Assembly: GCA_029961685.1 (NCBI GenBank)
Contig: JARWKL010000010.1
Coordinates: forward strand, 9,569,931-9,633,930
Reading direction: 5' to 3'
DNA from: Aristolochia californica
Taxonomy: Eukaryota > Streptophyta > Magnoliopsida > Piperales > Aristolochiaceae
DNA: 64,000 nt
Part shown: one piece after another, positions 27,816-40,440 of the stretch
Numbering within the stretch: the stretch's first letter is position 1
Layout: every line of letters starts with the position of its first letter
Notes under the pieces: generated by a model
The model's input: the letters and a program-made list of their open reading frames with translations, nothing else
The model's database searches: none
Told to the model about the DNA's origin: nothing
Program-made: the position numbers and the translations under genes

Positions 27816-28210
27816 GGCCACTTGCATCCTCAACATGTTTCTGGCATGCATATCCACTACACTTAAAACATGTTAGGATCACTTAGTGCATCAAATAATT
27901 TTTTTCACTTGCATTTGTTATAGTTTCCCAATTCTTTTGCATACATAAAGTAAATAATTTTCATTTTGTCGTGATCTTATATCTTTTTTCTTTACGAGAT
28001 AAATGGCAGAGTGAAAACTCAGGTTTGGATCTGAAAAAAAAAATTTGAACATACAAAATGGAAATGCACAAATGCTGAGAGAGATAATACCAAAAAGTAT
28101 CTGTGATTTTTAAGGATAAAAGGTGGGTTGTTGGGCTCCAGTAAATATCCAACCACACGTGAACTTGAGAATTTAATTTTTTTCTACTCCTTGAAAATTT
28201 TGGATGATTA
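27816..28210 (+). repeat. Shortened monomer, ~90 bp lost just past the dyad
   Basis: Near 27880 the sequence ttaggatcac joins ttagtgcatcaaat, losing the gtctctttcc, actagt and ggataac landmarks. The left breakpoint is about 10 bp after the second dyad arm. The monomer is 395 bp and lies next to another shortened monomer. Confidence 0.87.
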
Positions 28211-29666
28211 GGCCACTTGCATCCTTAACATGTTTCTGGCATGCATATCCACTAATCTTAAAACATGTTAGGATTAGTTAGAAGTCTCTTTCCTATCAAA
28301 TCTATTAGGGGTAGTACTAGTGGAACTTCCCAAACATGGATAACAAATCTTTTGAGTTCATTTTTTAGTGCGTCAAATAATTTTCAACACTTGCATTTGT
28401 TATAGTTTCCAAATTCTTTTGCGTACATAAACTCTAAAATTTTCATTTTGTTGTGATCTTATATCATTTTTCTTTACGAGAAAATTGGGAGAGTGAAAAC
28501 CCAAGTTTGCATTTGAAAAAAAAAAATTGAACATCCAAAATGGACTTGCACAAATGCTAAGAGAGATAATTCGAAAAAGTATCTGTGATTTTTAAGGATA
28601 GGCAAAAAGTGGGTTCTTGGGATCTGATAAATATCCAACCACACATTAACTTGATAAATTAATTTTTTTCAACTCCTTGAATATTTTTGCTCATTAGGCC
28701 ACTTGCATCCTCAAAATGTTTCTTGCATGCATATCCACCACACTTAAAACATGTTAGGATCAGTTACAGTTCTCTTTCCAATAAAATCTATTAGGGGTTG
28801 TACTAGTGGAACTTCCCAAACATGGATAGCAAAACTTTGGAGTTCAATTTTTAGTGCGTGAAATAATTTTCTTCACTTGCATTTGTTATAGTTTCCAAAT
28901 TCTTTTGCATACATAAACTCTAAAATTTTCATTTTCGTGTGATCTTATTTCTTTTTTCTTTATGAAAAAATGGGAGAGTGAAAGCTCAAGTTTGCATCTG
29001 AAAAAAAAAATTTGAACATTCAAAATGGACATGCACAAATGTTGAGAGAGATAAGTCCAAAAAGTATCTATGATTTTTAAGGATAGGCAAAAAGTGGGTT
29101 GTTGGGCTCCAGTAAATATCCAACCACACGTTAACTTGAGAATTTTTTTTTTCTACTCCTTGAAATATATTGATCATTACGCCATTTGCATCCTCAACAT
29201 GTTTCTGGCATGCTTATCCACACACTTAAAACATGTTAGGATCAGTTACAAGTCTCTTTCCTGTCAAATCTATTAGGGGTTGTAATAGTGGAACTTCCCA
29301 AACATGGATAACTAAACTTCGGAGTTCAGTTTTTTAGTGCGTGAAATAAATTTCTTCACTTGCATTGGTTATAGTTTCCAAATTCTTTTGCATACATAAA
29401 GTCTTAAATTTTCACTTTTTTGTGATCTTATATCTTTTTTCTCTACGAAAAAAATAGGAGAGTGAAAACTCAAGTTTACATCTGAAAAAAAAAAATTTTA
29501 ACATCCAAAACGGACATGCACAAATAGTGAGAGAGATAATTTGAAAAAGTATCTATGATTTTTAAGGAGAGAGAAAAAGTGGGTTGTTGGGCTCCGGTAA
29601 ATCCCCAACCACACGTTAACTTGAGAATTTAATTTTTTTCAACTCCTTAAAAATTTTGGATCATTA

Positions 29667-30125
29667 GGCCACATGCATCCTCAACATGTTTCTGGCATGC
29701 ATATCCACTACACTTAAAACATGTTAGGATCAGTTACAAGTCTCTATCCTATCAAATCTATTAGGGGTTGTACTATTGGTACTTCCGAAACATGGATAAC
29801 AAAACTTTGGAGTTCATTTTTTAGTGCGTGAAATAATATTCTTCACTTGCATTTGTTATACTTTCCTAATTCTTTTGCATACATAAAGTCTAAAATTTTC
29901 ATTTTGTTCTTATCTTATATCTTTTTTCTTTACGAGAAAAATGCGAGAGTGAAAACTCAATTTTGGATCTAAAAAAAAAATATGAACATCCAAAATGGAA
30001 ATGCACAAATGCTGAGAGCAATAATTCGAAAAAGTATCTTTGATTTTTAAGGAGAGGCAAAAAGTGTGTTGTTGGGCTCAGGTAAATATCCAACCACACG
30101 TTAACTTGAGAATTTTGGATCATTT
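29667..30125 (+). repeat. Shortened monomer, ~26 bp lost in the T-run
   Basis: Near 30113 cttgagaattttggatc replaces the usual gagaattt, T-run, ctactccttg and aaatttttggatc. Both sides contain aattt. The monomer is 459 bp. Confidence 0.85.
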
Positions 30126-32548
30126 GGCCACTTGCATCCCCAACATGTTTCTGGCATGCACATCCTCCACACTTAAAACTTGTTAGGATCAGTTACAAGT
30201 CTCTTTCTTATCAAATCTATTAGGGGTTGTACTAGTGGAACTTCCCAAACATGGATAACAAAACTTTGGAGTTCATTTTTTAGTGCGTGAAATAATTTTC
30301 TTCACTTGCATTTGTTATAGTTTCAAAATTCTTTTGCATACATAAACTCTAAAATTTTCATTTTGTTGTGATCTTATATCTTTGTTCTTTACGAGAAAAA
30401 TGGGAAGGTGAAAACTCATGTTTGGATCTGAAAAAAAAAATTTGAACATCCAAAATGGAAATGCACAAATGCTGAGAGATATAATTCCAAAAAGTATATG
30501 TGATTTTAAAGGATAGGCAAAAAGTGGGTTGTTGGGCTCTGGTAAATATGCAACCACACGTTAACTTGAGAATTGAATCTTATTCTACTCCTTGAAATTT
30601 TAAGATCATTAGGCCACTTGCATCCTCAACATGTTTCTAGCATGGAAATCTAGCACACTTAAAACATGTTAGGGTCAGTTACAAGTCTTTTTCCTATCAA
30701 ATCTATTAGGGGTTGTACAAGTGGAACTTCCCAAATATGGATCAAAAAAATTTGGAGTTCATTTTTTAGTGCGTGAAATAATTTTCTTCACTTGCAATTG
30801 TTATAGTTTCCAAATTCTTTTGCATACATTAACTCTAAAATTTCTTTTTTGTTGTGGCCTTATATCTTTTTTCTTTACAAGAAAAATGGGAGAGAGAAAA
30901 CTCAAGTTCGGATCTGAAAAAAAACATTTACATCCAAAATGGAAATAGACAAATGCTAAGAGAGATAATTCCAAAAAGTATCTGTGATTTTTAAGGATAG
31001 GCAAAAAGTGGGTTGATGGGCTCCGGTAAATATCCAACCACAAGTTAACTTGAGAATTTAATTTTTTTCTACTCCATGAAATTTATGGATCATTAGACCA
31101 CTTGCATCCTCAACATGTTTCTAGCATGGAAATCTACCACACTTAAAACATGTTAGGATCAGTTACAAGTCTTTTTCCTATCAAATCTATTAGGGGTTGT
31201 ACTAGTGGAACTTCCCAAACATGGATAACAAAACTTTGGAGTTCATTTTTTAGTGCGTTATATAATTTTCTTTTCTTGCATTTGTTATAGTTTCCAAATT
31301 CTTTTGCGTACATAAACTCTAAAATTTTCATTTTGTTGTGATCTTATATCTTTTTTCTTTACGAGAAAAATGGGAGAGAGAAAACTCAAGTTTGGATCTG
31401 AAAAAAAAATTGAACATCCAAAATGGAAATGGACAAATGCTCAGAGAGATAATTCCAAAAAGTGTCAGTGATTTTTAAGGATAGGCAAAAAGTGGGTTTC
31501 TGGGCTCCGGTAAATATCCAACCACACGTTAACTTGAGAATTTAATTTTTTTCTCCTCCTCGAAATTTATGGATCATTAGGCCTCTTGCACCCTCAACAT
31601 GTTTCTGGCTTGCATATCCACCACACTTAAAATTTGTTAGATTCAGTCACAAGTCTCTTTCCTATAATATCTATTAGGGGTTGTACTAGTGGAACTTCCC
31701 AAACATGGATAACAAAACTTTGGAGTTCAATTTTTAGTGCGTGAAATAATTTTCTTCACTTGCATTTGTTAGTGTTTCCAAATTTTTTTCCATACATAAA
31801 CTCTAAAATTTTCATTTTTTTGTGATCTTTATCGTTTTTCTTTACGATAAGAATGGGAGAGTGAAAACTCAAGTTTGGATCTGAAAAAAAAAATTCGAAC
31901 ATCCAAAAGGAAATGCACAAATGCTGAGAGAGATAATTCGAAAAAGTATATGTGATTTTTAAGGATAGGCAAAAAGTGGGTTGTTGGGCTCCGATAAATA
32001 TCCAACCACACGTTAACTTGACAATTGAATTTTATTCTACTCCTTTAAATTTTTGGATCATTAGGCCACTTGCATCCTCAACATGTTTCTGGCATGGATA
32101 TCCACCACATTTAAAACATGTTAGGATCAGTTACAAGTCTCTTTCCTATAAAATCTATCAGGGGTTGTACAAGTGGAACCTTCCAAACAAGGATAACAAA
32201 ACTTTGGAGTTCATTTTTTAGTGTGTGAAATAATTTTCTTCACTTGCATTTGTTATAGTTTGAGAATTCTTTTGCATACATAGGGTCTAAAATTTTCATT
32301 TTGTTGTGATCTTATATCTTTTTTCTTTAGGAGAAAAATGGGAGAGTGAAAACTCAACTTTGCATTTGAAAAAAAAATTTGAACATCCAAAATGGAAATG
32401 CACAAATGCTGAGAGAGATAATTCCAAAAAGTATTTCTGATTTTTAAGCATAGGAAAAAAGTGGGTTGTTGGGCTCCAATAAATATCCAACCACACGTTA
32501 ACTTGAGAATTTAATTTTTTTCTACTCCTAGAAATTTTTAGATCATTA

Positions 32549-33350
32549 GGCCACTAGCATCGTGAACGTGTTTCTGGCATGCATTTCCACCACATTTAAA
32601 ACATGTTAGGATCAGTTACAAGTCTCTTTCCTATCAAATCTATTAGGGGTTGTACAAGTGGAACTTCCCAAACATGGATAACATAACTTTGGAGTCCATT
32701 TTTTAATGTGTGAAAAAAAAATTTTCACTTGCATTTGTTATAGTTTCCAAATTCTTTCGCAAACATAAAGTATAAAATTTTCATCTTGTTGTGATCTTAT
32801 ATCTTTTTTCTTTACGAGATAAATGGGAGAGTGAAAACTCAAGTTTGCATCTGAAAAAAAAAATTGAATATCCAAAATGGAAATGCACAAATGCTGAGAG
32901 AGATAATTCCAAAAAGTATTTGTGATTTTTAAGGATAGTCAAAAAGTGGGTTGTTGGACTCCGGTAAATATCCAAACATATGTTAACTTGAGAATTTAAT
33001 TTTTTTCTACTCGGAAATTTTGGATCATTAGGCCACTTGCATCCTCAACATTTTTATGGCATGTTTATCCACCACAGTTAAAACATGTTAGGATCAGTTA
33101 CAAGTCTCCTTCCTATCAATTCTATTAGGGTTTGGACTAGTGGAACTTCCCAAACAAGGATAAAAAAACTTTGGAGTTCATTTTTTAGTGCGTGAAATAA
33201 TTTTCTTCACTTGCATTTGTTAACGTTTCAAAATGCTTTTGCATTCAAAAACTCTAAAATTTTCATTTTGTTGTGATCTTATATCTTTTTTCGTTAGGAG
33301 ATAAATGGGAGAGCGAAAACTCAAGTTTGGATTTGAAAAAATGAATTTGA
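32549..33350 (+). repeat. Block E copy 1 (partner 51016-51820)
   Basis: This segment aligns with 51016-51820 at an offset near 18.47 kb. Shared unusual variants are aacgtgtttctggc, gcatttccaccac, catttttatggcatg, cctatcaattctattag, aaggataaaaaaac and gtttcaaaatgctttt. After about 33350 one further monomer is present here before the two regions resemble each other again (gttgctgg, then gaatatcc near 33918 and 51904), so the pair differs by a monomer gain or loss. Confidence 0.8.
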
Positions 33351-35457
33351 ACATACAAAATGGAAATGCACAAATGCTGAGAGAGATAATTCCGAAAAGT
33401 AGTGATTTTTAAGGATAGGCAAAAAGTTGGTTGTTGGGCTCCGGTAAATATCCAATCACACGTGAACTTGAGAATTTAATTTTTTTTTCTACTCTTTGAA
33501 AATTTTGGATCATTAGGCCACTTGCATCCTATACATGTTTCTGGCATGCATATCCACCACACTTAAAACATGTTAGGATCAGTTAAGAGTCTCTTTCCAA
33601 TATTTTTTATTAGGGGTTGTACTAGTGGAACTTCCCAAACATGGATAACCAAACTTTGTAGTTCATTTTTTAGTGCGGGAAATAATTTTCTTCACTTGCA
33701 TTTCTTATAGTTTCCAAATTCTTTTGCATACTTAAACTCTAAAATTCTCATTTTGATGTGATCTTATATCTTTTTTCTTCACAAGATAAATGGGAGAGTG
33801 AAAACTCAAGTTTGGATATGAAAAAAAAAATTTGAACATCCAAAATGGAAATGCACAAATGCTGAGAGAGATAATTCCAAGAAGTATCTGTGATTTTTAA
33901 GGATAGGCAAAAAGTGGGTTGCTGGGCTCCGATGAATATCCAACCACACGTTAACTTGAGAATTTAATTTTTTTCTACTCCATTAAATTTTTTGATCATT
34001 AGGTCACGTGCATCCCCAACATGTTTCTGGCATGCATATCCACCACACTTAAAACATGTTAGGATCAGTTACAACTCTCTTTCCTATCAAATCTATTAGG
34101 GGTTGTACAATTGGAACTTCCCAAACATGGATACCAAAACTTTGGAGTTCATTTTTTAGTGCGTGAAATAATTTTCTTCACTTGCATTTGTTATAGTTTC
34201 CAAATTCTTTTGCATAAATAAACTCTAAAATTTTTCATTTTGTTGTGATCTTATATCTTTTTTCTTCACGAGATAAATGGGAGAGTGAAAACTCAAGTTT
34301 GATCTTAAAAAAATATTTGAAAATCCAAAATAGAAATCCACAAATGGTGAGAGAGATAATTCCAAAAATTTTCTATGATTTTTAAGGATAGGCAAAAAGT
34401 GGGTTGTTGGGCTCCGGTAAATATCTAACCACACGTTAACTTGAGAATTTAATTTTTTTCTACTCCATTAAATGTTTGGATCATTAGGCCACTTGCATCC
34501 TCAAAATGTTTCTGGCATGCGTATCCACCACACTAAAAACATGTTAGGATTAGTTACAAGTCTCTTTCCTATCAAATCAATTAGGGGTTGTACTAGTGGA
34601 ACTTCCCAAACATGGATAACAAAACTTTGGAGTTCATTTTTTAGTGCGTGAAGTAATTTTCTTCACTTGCATTTGTTATAGTTTCCAAATTCTTTTGCAT
34701 AAATAAACTCTAAAATTTTTATTTTGTTGTGATTTTATATCTTTGTTCTTTACGAGAAAAATGGGAAGGTGAAACCTCATGTTTAGATCTGAAAAAAAAA
34801 AATTGAACATCCAAAATGAAAATGCACAACTACAGAGAGAGATAATTCCAAAAAGTATCTGTGATTTTTAAGACTAGGCAAAAAGTTGGTTGTTGGGCTC
34901 TGGTAAATATCCAACCACACGTTAACTTGAGAATTGAATTTTATTCTACTCCTTGAAATTTTTGGATCATTAGGCCACTTGCATCCTCAACATGTTTCTA
35001 GCATGGAAATCCACCACACTTAAAACATGTTAGGATCAGTTACTAGTCTTTTTCCTATCAAATCTATTACGGGTTGTACTAGTGGAACTTCCCAAACATG
35101 GATAACAAAACTTTGGAGTTCATTTTTTAGTGCGTTATATAATTTTCTTCTCTTGCATTTGTTATAGTTTCCAAATTCTTTTGCATACATAAAGTCTAAA
35201 ATTTTTATTTTGTTGTGATCTTATATCATTGTTCTTTACGAGAAAAATGGGAAGGTGAAAACTCAAGTTTGGATCTGAAAAAAAAATTTGAACATCCAAA
35301 ATGGAAATGCACAAATGCTGAGAGCGATAATTCCAAAAAGTATCTGTGATTTTCAAGGCTAGGCAAAAAGTGGGTTGTTGGGCTTCGGTAAATATCCAAC
35401 CACACGTTAACTTGAGAATTGCATTTTATTCTACTCCTTGAAATTTTTGGATCATTA

Positions 35458-35867
35458 GGCCACTTGCATCCTCAACAAGTTTCTAGCTTGGAAATCCACC
35501 ACACTTAAAACATGTTAGGATCAGTTACAAGTTTTTTTCCTATCAAATCTATTAGGGGTTGTACTAGTGGAACTTCCCAAACATGGATAACAAAACTTTG
35601 GAGTTCATTTTTTAGTGCGTTGTATAATTTTCTTCTCTTGCATTTGTTATAGTTTCCAAATTCTTTTGCATACATAAACTCCAAAATTTTCATTTTGTTG
35701 TGATCTTATATCTTTTTTCTTTACGAGAAAAATGGGAGAGAGAAAACCCAAATTTGGATCTGAAAAAAAAAATTTGAACATCCAAAATGGAAATGCACAA
35801 ATTATCCAACCACACGTTAACTTGAGAATTTAATTTTTTTCTACTCCTTGAAATTTATGGATCATTA
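35458..35867 (+). repeat. Shortened monomer, ~75 bp deleted
   Basis: At about 35801 gcacaaat joins tatccaaccacacg, losing gctgagag, ggatagg and ggctccggt. Both parent sites contain aaat. The monomer is 410 bp. The related monomer at 31.1-31.58 kb is intact, so the loss happened after that duplication. Confidence 0.88.
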
Positions 35868-37331
35868 GGCCACTTGCATCCACAACATGTTTCCAGCATG
35901 CATATCCACCACACTTAAAATTTGTTAGGATCAGTTACAAGTCTCTTTCCTATATAATCTATTTGGGGTTGTACTAGTGGAACTTCCCAAACATGGATAA
36001 CAAAACTTTGGAGTTCATTTTTTAGTGCGTGAAATAAATTTCTTTACTTGCATTTGTTAGTGTTTCCAAATTCTTTTGCATACATAAACTCTAAAATTTT
36101 CATTTTTTTGTGATCTTATATAGTTTTTCTTTACGCAAAGAATGGGAGAGTGAAAACTCAAGTTTGGATCTGAAAAAAAATTCAAACATCTAAAAGGAAA
36201 TGAGCAAATGCTGAGAGAGATAATTCAAAAAACTATCTGTGATTTTAAAGGATAGGCTAAAAGTGTGTTGTTGGGCTCCGGTAAATATCCAACCACACGT
36301 TAACTTGAGAATTTATTTTTTTTCTACTTCTTGAAATTTTTGGATCATTAGGCCAGTTGCATCCTCAACATGTTTCTGACATGCATATCCACCACACTTA
36401 AAACATGTTAGGATCAGTTGAAAGTCTCTTTCCTATCAAATCTTTTAGGGGCTGTACTAGTGGAACTTCCCAAACAAGGATAACAAAACTTTGGAGTTCA
36501 TATTTTAGTGCGTCAAATAATTTTCTTCACTTGCATTTGTTATAGTTTCCAAATTCTTTTACATACATAAACTCTAAAATTTTCATTTGTTGTGATCAAT
36601 TTTTTTTTCTTTACGAGAAAAAAGGAATAGTAAAAACTCAAGTTTGAATCTGAAAAAAAAATTTGAACATCCAAAATGGATATGCACAAATGCTGAGATA
36701 GTTGATTCCAAAAAGTATCTGTGATTTTTAAGGATAGGCAAAAAGTGGGTTGTTGGGCTCCGGTAGATATCCAACCACAGGTTAACTTGAGAATTTAATT
36801 TTTTTTTACTCCTTGAAATTTATGGATCATTATGCCAATTGCATCCTCAACATGTTTCTGACATGCATATCCACCACACTTAAAAAATTTTTGGATCAGC
36901 TACAAGTCTCTTTCCTATCAAATCTATTAGGGATTGTACTAGTGGAACTTCCCAAACATGGATAACAAAACTTGGGAGTTCATTTTTTAGTGCGTGAATT
37001 AATTTTATTCACTTGCATTTGTTATAGTTTCCAAATTCTTTTACATACATAAAGTCTAAAATTTTCATTTTTTTGTGATCTTATATCTTTTTTCTTTACG
37101 AGAAAAATGGGAGAGTGAAAACTCAAGTTTGCATCCAAAAAAAAATAATTTATCATCCAAAATGGAAATGCACAAATGTTGAGAGAGATAATTTCAAAAA
37201 GTATCTGTGATATTTAAGCATAGGCAAAAAGTGGGTTGCTGGGGTTCGGTAAATATCCAACCACACGTTAACTTGAGAGTTTAATTTTTTTCTACTCCTT
37301 GAAATTTTTGGATCATTAGCCACTTGCATCC

Positions 37332-37597
37332 TCAACATGTTTCTGGCATGCATATCCACCAAACTCAAAACATGTTAGGATCAGTTACAAGCCTCTCTCC
37401 TATCAAATCTATTAGGGGTTGTACTAGGGAAACTTCCCAAACATGGATAACAAAACCTTGGAGTTCAACATGTTTCTGGCATGCATATCCACCAAACTTA
37501 AAACATGTTAGGATCAGTTACAAGTCTCTTTCCTATCAAATCTATTAGGGGATGTACTAGAGGAACTTCCCAAACATGAATAAGAAAACTTTGGAGT
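37332..37597 (+). repeat. 133-bp partial-monomer tandem duplication, copy 2 of 3
   Basis: This is the Block B counterpart of the 8989-9254 duplication: tcaacatg at 37332 and again at 37465, exactly 133 bp apart, with the same ggagttcaacatg junction and ccaccaaac in both halves. Its presence in both blocks shows that the event came before the A/B block duplication. Confidence 0.88.
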
Positions 37598-39939
37598 TCA
37601 TTTTTTAGTGCGTCAAATAATTTTCTTCACTTGCATTTGTTATAGTTTCCAAATTCTTTTGCATTCAAAAACTCTAAAATTTTCATTTTGTTCTGATGAT
37701 TTTTTTTTCTTTACGACAAAAATGGAAGAGTAAAAACTCAAGTTTGGATCTGAAAAAGGAATTAGAGCATCCAAAATGGAAATGCAAAAATGCAGAGAGA
37801 GATAATTCCAAAAAGTATCTGTAATTTTTAAGGATAGGCAAAAAGTGGGTTGTTGGGCTCCGGTAAATATCCAACCGCACGTTAACTTCAGAATTTAATT
37901 TTTTTCGACTCCTTGAAATTTATGGATCATTATGCCACTTGCATCCTCAACAGGTTTCTGACATGCATATCCACCACACTTAAAACATGTTAGGATCAGT
38001 TACAAGTCTCTTTCCTATCAAATCTATTAGACGTTGTACTAGTGGAACTTCCCAAACATGGATAACTAAACTTTGGATTTCATTTTTTAGTGCGTGAAAT
38101 AATTTTCTTCACTTGCATTTCTTATAGTTACCAAATTTTTGTGGATACTTAAAGTCTAAAATTTTTATTTTGTTGTGATCTTTATCTTTTTTCTTTACAA
38201 GAAAAATGGGAGAGTGAAAACTCATGTTTGCATCTGAAAAAAAATATTTGAACATCCAAAATGGAAATGCACAAACGCTGAGAGTGATAATTTCAAAAAG
38301 TATCTATGATGTTTAAGGATAGGCGAAAAGTGGGTTGCTGGGCTCCGGTAAATATCCAGCCACACGTTAACTTGAGAATTTAATTTTTTTCTACTCCTTG
38401 AAATTTTTTAATCATTAGGCCACTTGCGTCCTCAACATGTTTCTGGCATGCATATCCACCACACTTAAAACATGTTAGGATCAGTTACAAGTCTCTTTCC
38501 TATCAAATCTATTAGGGGTTGTACTAGTGGAACTTCCCAAACTTGGATAACAAAACTTTGGAGTTCATTTTTTAGTGCGTGAAATAATTTTCTTTACTTG
38601 CGTTTATTATAGTTTCCAAATTCTTTTGCATACATAAAGTCTAAAATTTTCTTTTTGTTGTGATCATATATCTTTTTTGTTCACGAGAAAAATGGGAGAG
38701 TTAAAACTAAAGTTTGGATCTGAAAAAAAAAAAATTGAATGTCCAAAATGGAAATGTACAAATGCTAAGAGAGTTAATTCCAAAAAGTATCTGTGATTTA
38801 TAAGGATAGGCAAAAAGTAGGTTGTTGGGCTCCGGTAAAAATTCGACCACAAGTTAACTTGAGAATAAAATTTTTTTCTACACCTTGAAATTTTTGTATC
38901 ATTAGGCCACATGCATCCTCAACTTGTTTCTGGCATTTATATCCACCACACTGAAAACAAGTTAGGATCAGTTACAAGTCTCTTTCCGATCAAATCTATT
39001 AGGGGTTGTACCAGTGGAACTTCCAAAACATGGATCAAAAAACTTTGGAGTTCATTTTTTAGTGCGTGAAATAATTTTCTTCACTTGCATTTGTTATAGT
39101 TTCCAAAATCTTTTGCTTACATAAACTCTAAAATTTTCATTTTGCTGTGATCTTATATCTTTTTCCTTTACGAGAAAAATGGGAGAGTGAAAACTCAATT
39201 TTGCATCTAAAAAAAAAATTTAAAACATCCAAAATGGACATGCAGAAATGTTGAGAGAGATAATTCCAAAAAGTATCTGTGATTTTTAGGGATAGGCAAA
39301 ATGTGGGTGGCTGGGCTCCAGTAAGTATCCAACCACACGTTAACTTGAGAATTTAATTTTTTTCTACTCCTTGAAATTTTTGGATCATTAGGCCACTTGC
39401 ATCCTCAACATGTTTCTGGCATGCATATCCACCACACTTAAAACATGTTAGGATCAGTTACAAGTCTCTTTCCTATCAAATCTACTAGGGATTGTACTAG
39501 TGGAACTTCCCAAACATGGATAAGAAAACATTGGAGTTCATTTTTTAGTGCTTCAAATAATTTTCTTCACTTGCATTTGTTATAGTTTCCAAATTCCTTT
39601 GCATACATAAACTCTAAAATTTTCACTTTTTTCTGATCATATTTTTTTTTCTTTACAAGAAAAATCGAAGAGGAAAAACTCAAGTTTGGATCTGAAAAAG
39701 TATTTGAACATCCAAAATGGAAATGCACAAATTCTGAGAGAGATAATTCCAAAAATTATCTGTAATTTTTAAGGATAGGCAAAAAGTGGGTTGTTGGTCT
39801 CCGGTAAATATCCAACCACACGTTAACTTGAGAATTTAATTTTTTCTACTCCGTGAAATTTATGGATCATTATGCCACTTGCATCCTCAACATGTTTCTG
39901 ACATGCATATCCACCACACTTAAAACATGTTAGGATCAG

Positions 39940-40440
39940 TTACAGGTCTCTTTCCTATCAAGTCTATTAGGGGTTGTACTAGTGGAACTTCCCAAACATG
40001 GATAACAAAACTTTGAAGTTCATTTTTTAGTGGGTGAAATAATTTTCTTCACTTGCATTCATTATAGTTTCCAAATTCTTTTCCATCCATAAAGTCTAAA
40101 ATTTTCATTTTGTTGAGATCTTATATCTTTTTTGTTTGCGAGAAAAATGGGAGAGTGAAAACTCAAGTTTGCATCTGAAAAAAAATATTTGAACATCCAA
40201 AATGGAATTGCACAAATGCTGAGAGAGATAATTTCAAAAATTATCTGTGATTTTTAAGGATAGGAAAAAAATGGGTTGCTGGGCTCCGGTAAATATCCAA
40301 CCACACGTTAACTTCAGAATTTAACTTTTTTCTACTCCTTGAAATTTTTGAATCATTAGGCCACTTGCATCCTCAACATGTTTCTGGCATTCATATCCAC
40401 CACCCTTAAAACATGAGAGGATCAGTTACAAGTCTCTTTC
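39940..40440 (+). repeat. Extra monomer in Block B, absent from Block A
   Basis: Between the 39873 and 40359 anchors B has a monomer marked by actttgaagttc (40010) and tttgtttgcgag (40132), followed by gcatctgaaaaaaaatattt (40173). Block A jumps from the 11533 monomer to the one marked tatttggggttg (11633) without it, and the A/B offset rises by 483 bp at this point. Blocks C (near 59455) and D (near 48730) retain the same monomer, so A most likely lost it by unequal exchange. Confidence 0.85.

Larger units (their letters stand above)
23040..29899 (+). repeat. Satellite segment rich in the ggacatgcac / gaaaattttgg variant
   Basis: Anchors are at 23040, 23526, 24011, 24499, 24983, 25469, 25957, 26442, 26927, 27415, 27816, 28211, 28697, 29180 and 29667. 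Many monomers here have ggacatgcac where the consensus has ggaaatgcac, gtttgcatctg where it has gtttggatctg, and cttgaaaattttgg before the anchor. These variants form a local subfamily. Two consecutive monomers at 27.4-28.2 kb carry independent internal deletions. No gene is seen. Confidence 0.85.
30126..37110 (+). repeat. Satellite segment with an internal nine-monomer-spaced duplication
   Basis: Anchors are at 30126, 30612, 31096, 31580, 32064, 32549, 33031, 33516, 34002, 34487, 34973, 35458, 35868, 36351 and 36833. Bases 30360-31900 resemble 34720-36200 (anchor offsets 4361-4362, nine monomers). Shared variants are tttgttctttacgag with gggaaggtg, gaattgaat with ttattctactcc, tagcatggaaatc, tgcgttatataatt, aatttgttag and gttagtgtttcc. 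The middle monomer of the first copy (near 30.9 kb) departs from this pattern. No non-satellite sequence is present. Confidence 0.82.
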
